From the NCBI GenBank assembly GCA_030628905.1, contig DAOVQB010000027.1, forward strand, positions 1 to 32,555: a DNA stretch of 32,555 bases. The letters are read 5' to 3'. Of the stretch, positions 25,269-32,555 are shown in pieces. Both the position numbers and the translations under genes were made by a program. Position 1 is the first letter of the stretch. Every line of letters starts with the position of its first letter. Below the pieces are notes generated by a model. That model was given only the letters and a program-made list of their open reading frames with translations. It was not told where the DNA came from and ran no database searches. This DNA is from DAOVQB01 sp023128935. GTDB lineage: Bacteria; Eisenbacteria; RBG-16-71-46; CAIMUX01; WJJG01.

Positions 25269-25682
25269 GGCACCGGAGTCGGCTGTAAGCCGAGTTCTGT
25301 CCGGACCGCATTGGCCCGTGGTGATCATCTATCTGCGCCGCCCGTTACCGGACGGCTCTTGCGACCAACCCGGGAGTCAATCGAGGCGGGCAACCTCATC
25401 CTCCCCTATTTGGTCTTGCACCGGGTGGGGTTTGCCTAGCCGCCGGCGTCGCCGCCAGCGCTGGTGAGCTCTTACCTCACCGTTTCACCCTTGCCACGGT
25501 GATCATGGATCGTCCACGCAGCACGCAGGCGATCAGATCCCCGGGGCGGTCTACTTTCTGTTGCACTTTCCGTGGGATCACTCCCCCTGGGCGTTACCCA
25601 GCACCCTGCCCTTTGGAGCTCGGACTTTCCTCAGGGCCGCCCCTGCGAGCCGCCCCGCGACCACCTCACCGGCTCCGGTACC
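25269..25682 (-). ncRNA. rnpB: RNase P RNA, bacterial type A
   Basis: Catalytic RNA of RNase P, which matures tRNA 5' ends. On the minus strand, from 25682 down: a P1 helix pairs the first 14 bases with the last 14 (25269-25282) with one mismatch; the conserved GAGGAAAGTCCGAGCTCC is at 25632-25615; ACAGAAAGTAGACC at 25561-25548; the AAGGGTGAAAC and GGTAAGAGCTCACC segments follow; CCAAATAGGGG is at 25413-25403; and AGAACTCGGCTTACAG at 25298-25283. The order matches the E. coli-type (type A) RNA. About 414 bases, somewhat longer than the 377 of E. coli. Ends are set by P1 and may be a few bases off. It lies 76 bases after the zinc-ribbon gene and 33 before the membrane glycosyltransferase start. 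Confidence 0.95.
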
Positions 25683-25758
25683 CATCACAAACTCAATGCC
25701 CGACCGTTGCGGGCTCAATCCTCGCCGTGCACTCCACGGTCGGAGCCATGGCTGGAGC

Positions 25759-26478
25759 TCATGGAACCTCAGTGGTTTGCACAGTCACGAGGATGCGGCC
25801 ACACCCTTCACAAAAAACCAGTTGATCGGCCCGCCGGACGGCGGCCCCGGTTCGCGGAGGCAGCGAATAGTGGCAGCCACCGCAGGCCCCATCGACAACG
25901 GCCACAATAACCGTCTCGCCCTTGCTCTTGCTAAGCCTTTCGTACTTGCTTCGGATCTGGGGCGTTAGTTTCTCAACAACACCGGTGCGGGCCATCCGCA
26001 GCTGCTCAACCTGGACACCAATCTCTTGTACCTCCTGGTCAAGCTGTGTTTTCTCGGCCTGCGACAACTTCGCCTTGACCTGCATCTCTTTTCCCAACTT
26101 CTCGATATGGCGCTCGGTGACCTCTTCGATCTCCATCGCCTCAAGCGCCTGCTCCTCCCACTGCCCCACCTTTGTCTTAAGTGATGCAATCTCGCGCAGC
26201 AGCGCTTGGTATTCCGTATTGGTTTTTACATCGCTGAGCTGCTTCTCAAAGTGCTTCAGCTGCATTTGGCAGGCATCGATATTCTGGTTGGCATCCCGGT
26301 GCCGGAACTTGGCAGCATCCAGTTTCGCTTTCTCTCGCTCGAGCGCCTCGCGAATCAGCGATTCCTCCATCACCGTGCGCCGAACATCGGTCTCCCGGGC
26401 ACGCACCTGCCCCTTGAATGTCTGGATCTGGTCATCGAGATCGCGCAGTTGCTGTAGCAGATCGATCTGTTGGCGCAT
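25759..26478 (-). CDS. Coiled-coil zinc-ribbon protein (CT398/DUF164-like)
   Basis: Soluble protein of 239 residues: about 170 residues of long antiparallel coiled coil (LLQQLRDLDDQIQTFKGQVRA and onward, with the conserved NTEYQALLREI hinge), then IRSKYERLSKSKGETVIVAVVDGACGGCHYSLPP and a C-terminal CEGCGRILV, so two CxxC pairs make a zinc ribbon. Members of this widespread family have been linked to nucleic-acid or secretion-system contacts, without a firm common role. The frame starts at TTG 26505; the ATG 26478 after a GAGGGGGGG run was preferred. It sits between the tRNA pair and rnpB, all on the same strand; zinc-ribbon genes of this type next to rnpB are seen in other bacteria. Confidence 0.9.
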   Translation of the reverse strand: MRQQIDLLQQLRDLDDQIQTFKGQVRARETDVRRTVMEESLIREALEREKAKLDAAKFRHRDANQNIDACQMQLKHFEKQLSDVKTNTEYQALLREIASLKTKVGQWEEQALEAMEIEEVTERHIEKLGKEMQVKAKLSQAEKTQLDQEVQEIGVQVEQLRMARTGVVEKLTPQIRSKYERLSKSKGETVIVAVVDGACGGCHYSLPPRTGAAVRRADQLVFCEGCGRILVTVQTTEVP

Positions 26479-26601
26479 GCTCGCTTTCCCCCCCCTCACA
26501 TGCAAAACAAGTCACCGGAGTGCAAAAAGCGACAAGGTTCGCTGCGGTAGGTACTTATCTCAAATCCCGATGGGTGTAACAGGGGAGTCGCACCAAAACT
26601 G

Positions 26602-26674
26602 TGGGCGGTACAGGACTTGAACCTGTGACCCCCGGCTTGTGATGCCGATGCTCTACCAGCTGAGCTAACCGCCC
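26602..26674 (-). tRNA. tRNA-Val (anticodon CAC)
   Basis: 73 bases fold as a standard cloverleaf: acceptor GGGCGGT paired with ACCGCCC, discriminator A, D-arm GCTC-AGCTGGTA-GAGC, anticodon stem TCGGC/GCCGG with loop ATCACAA (anticodon CAC, reading GUG), and T-arm ACAGG-TTCAAGT-CCTGT. The terminal CCA is not encoded. It lies 28 bases downstream of the CAU-anticodon tRNA and shares its promoter. Confidence 0.95.
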
Positions 26675-26702
26675 TCATGTGCTTCGGATCCCCGCCGGGT
26701 CT

Positions 26703-26775
26703 TGGGCCCACTTGGATTCGAACCAAGGACCAGCCGGTTATGAGCCGGCGGCTCTGACCGCTGAGCTATGGGCCC
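26703..26775 (-). tRNA. tRNA with CAU anticodon (tRNA-Ile2 favoured over elongator Met)
   Basis: 73-base cloverleaf: acceptor GGGCCCA/TGGGCCC, discriminator A, D-arm GCTC-AGCGGTCA-GAGC, anticodon stem GCCGG/CCGGC with loop CTCATAA, and T-arm CTTGG-TTCGAAT-CCAAG. A GC-paired first base pair excludes initiator tRNA-Met, which has an unpaired first position. The pairs C4-G69 and C5-G68 match those used by TilS to recognise tRNA-Ile2 (CAU), in which C34 becomes lysidine, so Ile2 is favoured; elongator Met remains possible. CCA is not encoded. Confidence 0.9.
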
Positions 26776-26800
26776 TCGCTTCCTCCGAGCGGGCGCAAGC

Positions 26801-26830
26801 ACTCTAGCAAAGAGATTGTTGCCCGGTCAA
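26801..26830 (-). promoter_or_regulatory. Promoter of the tRNA pair
   Basis: On the minus strand TTGACC (26830-26825) and TAGAGT (26806-26801) are 18 bases apart, and transcription would start near 26794, about 19 bases before the first tRNA. The stretch between the -10 box and the start is GC-rich (GCTTGCGCCCG), as in stringently controlled stable-RNA promoters. The promoter lies in the 135-base gap after rpoD. Confidence 0.6.
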
Positions 26831-26910
26831 GCCTCTGCGAAGTAGCCACCAAGTAACTCCCAGCCACAGCGCTATCACCGGGGTATGCCGAGTGCGAGCT
26901 AGCCAGGCCC

Positions 26911-28719
<1,809 letters not shown>

Positions 28720-28752
28720 GCGCAGACGTCCTCCAAATACAAGCCATTGATG

Positions 28753-30561
28753 CTATCGCGCCTCTCCCGGGGCGTCCAGCTCTTTCTGCACAGCAGTTGC
28801 TGTTGCCTGCTGACTTAGCAAGGCCAACTCATGTGCAATCTCCTGCTTGCGTTTCAGCTGCTCGTTCATTGCTCCCTGTTGATCCCCCTGTGCCTCCAGC
28901 CTTTGGATCTGGTGGCCCAGCGCCTCGTTCTCCGCCTCGAGTGCTTGCTGGCGTAAGCGCCGCAAGAGATCGTCGCGGAGCTGCTCGTTCGGAACCGCCG
29001 CGCCCTCAGCGAGCAAGAAGCCGATGTGGATCTCCTCACCGAACTCCATGCGCATACGCTGCAGCAACTCTGCTGGCTCCGGCGGCGAGGCCTTCGCAAA
29101 GCGCGCCGCGACCCAATCCACTACATCCCGGATTCCCTGCCTGACAACAGGCACATCCTGGAGGGCCTCACGCAGCGCCTTGGCAGAGGATGGATCGGCT
29201 TGCACCACCTGCAGCAGGGCCTCCTCGAATCGCGTAAGTCGCACAACTGCCGCTGCCTGCGTCTGCAAGCCCACGTCCGTCCGCCGCGGAGCCAATCTCC
29301 CCCGCCGCTCCACTTCTTGTCTCAGGATCCTCACTGGAATCCGCGTCCGCTCGGCGGCTTCTTCCACCATCATCTCCCGGGCGAGAGCATTCCCCACCTT
29401 GGCCAGCAGTTCTGCAATCCCCCGGATGAGCGGGTGCCCGTCGGTGCCTGCACGCGCCAACGACTCGGCGGCAAAGGCAACTGGCGTCAGTGGCGTTGCC
29501 AGAAGCCGCCGCAGTTGCTCGAGGTGCCCACCTCGCACCATGTCGTCCGGATCCTTGCCCTCAGGCAGCACCACAATCCCGATGTCCGGATGAATAGGTA
29601 GCGTTACCTCCAACGCCCGCCAGGCTGCCTTCTCGCCCGCCGCGTCGCCGTCAAAGAGGAACACGAGCCGCTGCGTGTATCGCAGGACAAGTCTCCCATG
29701 GGCCTGTGTGCACGCGGTCCCGCAGGGAGCGACGGCGTAGTTGATCCCATTGGATGCCAGGCTGAGAACATCGAAATAGCCTTCCACCACAAGAACCTGG
29801 CCCTGCTCCCGAATACCGGTACGTGCCTGAGGCAATCCGAATAGAATCTGCGCCTTCTTGTACACGGAGGTCTCGGGTGAGTTCAGGTACTTCGGTTCCA
29901 CATCCCCGCGCAACGCCCGGGCACCGAACCCGATCGGCTCCCCGGCAACAGAGAGTATGGGAATCACAACCCGCTCCCTGAAACGATCATAAAGACGCCC
30001 GCCCTCGCTCCGGCCAACGAGCCCCGCTTGCACAAGCAGCTCGGTGGGAACATGCACGCGGGCATAGTCGAGAAGGGCATGCGCCCCCGCCGGCGCGAAC
30101 CCGATGTAATAGCTGTCACGGAGGTGTTGGGGTACTCCCCGTTCGTCAAGATATTGGCGGGCCTTGCGCCCCTCAGCCCCTCTGAGCTTGCCTCGGTAGT
30201 ACCGCACGGCCCCTCTGAGCGCCGCCAAAATTTGTGCTCGGTCCATCCCATTCTGAGCACTTCTCTCCGGTATAGTTACGCCCGCCCGATTTGCCAGCAT
30301 CTCTAGCGCTTCTGGAAAAGTCAGCCCGTCATGCTGCATCACAAAGCTGAAGGCATCCCCTCCCACTCCACAGCCGAAGCAGTGGAACAGTTGCCGCTCC
30401 GGGCTGATGTGAAAGGATGGTGTCTTCTCCTTGTGAAACGGACAGCAGGCCTTAAAACCCCGCCCGGCAGGACGTAGATCCACATAGGCTCCGATGAGTT
30501 CGACGATGTCGGTGGCCTGGCGCACCTGCTCCACCGCGTCTTGCCCAATGCCTCTCTCCAC
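28753..30561 (-). CDS. dnaG: DNA primase
   Basis: Makes RNA primers for replication. The N-terminal CHC2 zinc finger has C40-P-F-H43 and C61-F-G-C64 in ACCPFHKEKTPSF and FHCFGCGVGGD. The catalytic core shows YYIGFAP, DRFRERVVIPI, GFGARAL, PKYLNSPET, VLVVEGYFDVLS (Toprim Glu) and VFLFDGDAAGEKAAWRA (Toprim Asp), and the C-terminal third is the helicase-interaction region. The frame is open to 30753, which would run 118 bases into mutS2; the GTG at 30561, seven bases after GGGGAG and exactly where the family begins (xxGIGQDAVEQV), gives the normal 602 residues. The mutS2 stop is 74 bases upstream, rpoD 33 bases downstream. Confidence 0.96.
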   Translation of the reverse strand: MERGIGQDAVEQVRQATDIVELIGAYVDLRPAGRGFKACCPFHKEKTPSFHISPERQLFHCFGCGVGGDAFSFVMQHDGLTFPEALEMLANRAGVTIPERSAQNGMDRAQILAALRGAVRYYRGKLRGAEGRKARQYLDERGVPQHLRDSYYIGFAPAGAHALLDYARVHVPTELLVQAGLVGRSEGGRLYDRFRERVVIPILSVAGEPIGFGARALRGDVEPKYLNSPETSVYKKAQILFGLPQARTGIREQGQVLVVEGYFDVLSLASNGINYAVAPCGTACTQAHGRLVLRYTQRLVFLFDGDAAGEKAAWRALEVTLPIHPDIGIVVLPEGKDPDDMVRGGHLEQLRRLLATPLTPVAFAAESLARAGTDGHPLIRGIAELLAKVGNALAREMMVEEAAERTRIPVRILRQEVERRGRLAPRRTDVGLQTQAAAVVRLTRFEEALLQVVQADPSSAKALREALQDVPVVRQGIRDVVDWVAARFAKASPPEPAELLQRMRMEFGEEIHIGFLLAEGAAVPNEQLRDDLLRRLRQQALEAENEALGHQIQRLEAQGDQQGAMNEQLKRKQEIAHELALLSQQATATAVQKELDAPGEAR

Positions 30562-30635
30562 CTGAACACTCCCCAAGGCGCCCACACCGGGCCCTAAGCG
30601 CACATATGTCTCACCAGCCGTCTGGCCTGGGTTCC

Positions 30636-32555
30636 TTACAAGCCATCTATGGCACCGCGCGGATCTGTGCGCCCTGTCTTGGGCTTGCCCGCCCCAGACA
30701 TCTTTCCCGCCGCGTCGCTCGCCGGCCGCAGGAAGGCGATCGTTACGCCCCATCCTCCCTCACCCGGCTCACCATCCCTGGAGCTACTCACGAACCGGTG
30801 GGCTTCAAGAAACTGCTTTACTCCGCGCCGGAGTACACCGGCGCCCTTACCATGGATGATGCGCACGACCGTCAGGCCGGTTAGGATGGCTCGATCGAGA
30901 TAGAGATCGAGCTGACACAAGCAGGTCTCCAGATCCATCCCCCGCAGATCCACCTCGAAGCTGACGATCTCTGCGGCCGCCTCCCGTGTGGCCTCCGTCC
31001 CAGCTGTCTGTATGACTACTGGGGATTTGGGAACCTCGGTCCGCTCAGCGGCCTCCGGCTGCGCGAGATCCGAAACCGGCACCTGCACCCTCAGGCCCTT
31101 GTGCAGCACCCAACAGCGCCCGGTGTCCTGCTCACACTTGGCTACCGTAACCTCTATGCCCAAGCTGCGGGAATAGGCCCGCCGCCCTGGCGTCAGTTCC
31201 TGGGGAGAAAGCATCCGCGCACCAGTTTGCCCCGCGCGCCGCACCACTCGCTTCTGCGTCTTCTTCAACGCGGAAGCTTCCCGTTCCTGTTGGTGCACCC
31301 AGCGCCGCAGGGCCGAGAGATCCGGTACCTCCTCAGATGCTTCTAGCTGGAGGATCCGTTCTTTCACTTCACGCAACAGGCGCTGGAGGCCCTGGAGCCG
31401 CCGGTCCTCCTCGATGGCCTTCTCCACCTGTACCAAGTCGATCTTCTCCTGCAGGGCATCCGAAAGGCGCTGGGATTCCGCGCGGATTTCAGCCAGCTCT
31501 TCCCGCTCCTGCCGCAACTGCTCCCGCTCCTCTCTGAGCATCTCGCGCTGTCGCTGTATCTGCGTCAGAAGGCTTTCGGTACGCACCTGGTCCCCGGATA
31601 GGAGCTTGCTGGCATTCTGGAGGATCGACCGCGACCAACCCTCCCGCCGGGCCAGCTCAAAGGCGTGCGACCGTCCTGGCAGTCCCACTTGTAACGTATA
31701 GGTAGGCGCCAGGGTTTCCGGATCATGCTCCATGGCGCCATTGGCGAAGCCGGGGGCGGCAGAGGCAAAGGCTTTGAAGGCCCCCAGGTGCGTCGTCGCG
31801 ATGCAGGGACAGCTTCTCTTCCCTATTTCCTCGAGGAGAGCCAATCCCAACGCGGCACCCTCATCAGGGTCGGTCCCGGCCCCCAACTCATCGATCAGCA
31901 CCAGGCTACGGCTGGTGGCCCGCGCTAGGATTGCTTCCATGTTCCTAAGATGCCCGGCGTAGGTGCTCAAATCGAAATCTAGCGACTGCTCGTCCCCGAT
32001 GTCGACGAAGATCTCATCCACCCAGGGGATCACCGTTCCGTCGGCCGCCGGCACGAAGAGTCCGGAGATGGCCATCAGAACCAGAAGCCCCACGGTCTTT
32101 AAGACGACCGTTTTGCCTCCCATGTTCGGTCCGCTGATGACCAGTGCCTTCGTATTGCCCTCCAGGCAAAGATCAAGCGGAATCACTTCCCTCCCGGCAG
32201 ATCGTTCGGTCCTATTGCTTGTCGCGGCAGACGCGCCGTCAGAAGACCGGCCCAGTAGCAGCAACGGATGACGGCTCCTTACAATCCTCAGGATTCCCCC
32301 GGACCTCTCAAGGCGCGGCATGCTACCACCCAGATCCTCAGCCAGCCTCGCGCGCGCGCTCAGTTCATCAAGGCGCGCCAGTACATCCTGAGTGTCTGCC
32401 AGTTGCGCCATATGCTCGCGCACCCAGGCTGTCATCTCGCGGAGGATGCGATGGATTTCAATGCGCTCGTCGGCTTCCAGCTCGGCCAGGTTGTTATTGA
32501 CCCCAACCACACTGAGCGGTTCGAGATAGACTGTCTTCCCAGTCGCGGAGCAGTC
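30636..32555 (-). CDS. mutS2: MutS2 (Smr-domain ATPase), 5' end outside the window
   Basis: Ribosome- or DNA-acting MutS homologue with a C-terminal nuclease-like domain. The frame is open through the right edge: the last 45 bases encode DCSATGKTVYLEPLS, typical of MutS2 just before VVGVNNNLAELEADE, so the gene continues outside. 639 residues are in the window of an expected 780-800. The ATPase has Walker A GPNMGGKT, STYAGHLRNMEAIL, Walker B LVLIDELGAGTDPDEGAALG and ATTHLGAFKAFA. A long coiled coil (about QIQRQREMLREEREQLRQ onward) follows, then a KOW-like segment and the Smr domain with VDLRGMDLE and the HGKGAGVLRRGV motif. Upstream of dnaG. Confidence 0.95.
   Translation of the reverse strand, partial: DCSATGKTVYLEPLSVVGVNNNLAELEADERIEIHRILREMTAWVREHMAQLADTQDVLARLDELSARARLAEDLGGSMPRLERSGGILRIVRSRHPLLLLGRSSDGASAATSNRTERSAGREVIPLDLCLEGNTKALVISGPNMGGKTVVLKTVGLLVLMAISGLFVPAADGTVIPWVDEIFVDIGDEQSLDFDLSTYAGHLRNMEAILARATSRSLVLIDELGAGTDPDEGAALGLALLEEIGKRSCPCIATTHLGAFKAFASAAPGFANGAMEHDPETLAPTYTLQVGLPGRSHAFELARREGWSRSILQNASKLLSGDQVRTESLLTQIQRQREMLREEREQLRQEREELAEIRAESQRLSDALQEKIDLVQVEKAIEEDRRLQGLQRLLREVKERILQLEASEEVPDLSALRRWVHQQEREASALKKTQKRVVRRAGQTGARMLSPQELTPGRRAYSRSLGIEVTVAKCEQDTGRCWVLHKGLRVQVPVSDLAQPEAAERTEVPKSPVVIQTAGTEATREAAAEIVSFEVDLRGMDLETCLCQLDLYLDRAILTGLTVVRIIHGKGAGVLRRGVKQFLEAHRFVSSSRDGEPGEGGWGVTIAFLRPASDAAGKMSGAGKPKTGRTDPRGAIDGL

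Overview
This is a GC-rich bacterial chromosomal window of about 32.5 kb carrying core genes (rpoD, dnaG, mutS2, rnpB, two tRNAs) next to a nucleoside-salvage locus and a block of poorly characterised envelope genes. The outer-membrane barrel protein, the lipoprotein with an NPFDP-type mature N-terminus, the FN3/propeller secreted proteins and the type A RNase P RNA point to a Gram-negative lineage, plausibly an uncultured member of the FCB superphylum or a neighbour (Eisenbacteria-, Krumholzibacteriota- or Gemmatimonadota-like). This placement is inferred from style of gene content, not from a phylogeny. No phage, transposon, integron or CRISPR was seen.

Left part (205-8621): a leftward operon hpt > deoxynucleoside kinase > uridine kinase > thymidine kinase > BMP-family nucleoside-binding lipoprotein > nucleoside-type ABC ATPase, divergent from a rightward pair, a 5'-deoxyadenosine/SAH-type deaminase and adenosine deaminase. 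Together these could import nucleosides, deaminate adenosine compounds, phosphorylate ribo- and deoxynucleosides and recycle hypoxanthine/guanine. The transporter permeases are not in the window. The 299-base divergent region has a consensus -10 box for hpt, a 16-bp direct repeat and a 10-bp inverted repeat.

Middle (8769-14214): on the minus strand are an ABC-F translation-type ATPase, a two-component pair (membrane hybrid histidine kinase followed by a stand-alone receiver) and a metallo-beta-lactamase-fold hydrolase preceded by four tandem 20-bp repeats.

Envelope block (14451-25235): a rightward cassette of DUF1573 protein, cysteine-free rhodanese and MauE/DoxX membrane protein, with its own promoter, converges on a leftward four-gene, overlapping operon: GT-C-type membrane glycosyltransferase-like protein > metallopeptidase/TolB-propeller/Omp85-barrel chimera > PQQ-like propeller protein > propeller lipoprotein. 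These two groups are the best candidates here for undescribed systems.

Right part (25269-32555): all on the minus strand are mutS2 (cut by the window edge), dnaG, rpoD, a tRNA pair (a CAU-anticodon tRNA and tRNA-Val(CAC)) behind a recognisable promoter, a coiled-coil zinc-ribbon protein and rnpB. Several long reading frames start inside neighbouring genes or RNAs; starts were chosen from ribosome binding sites where visible.
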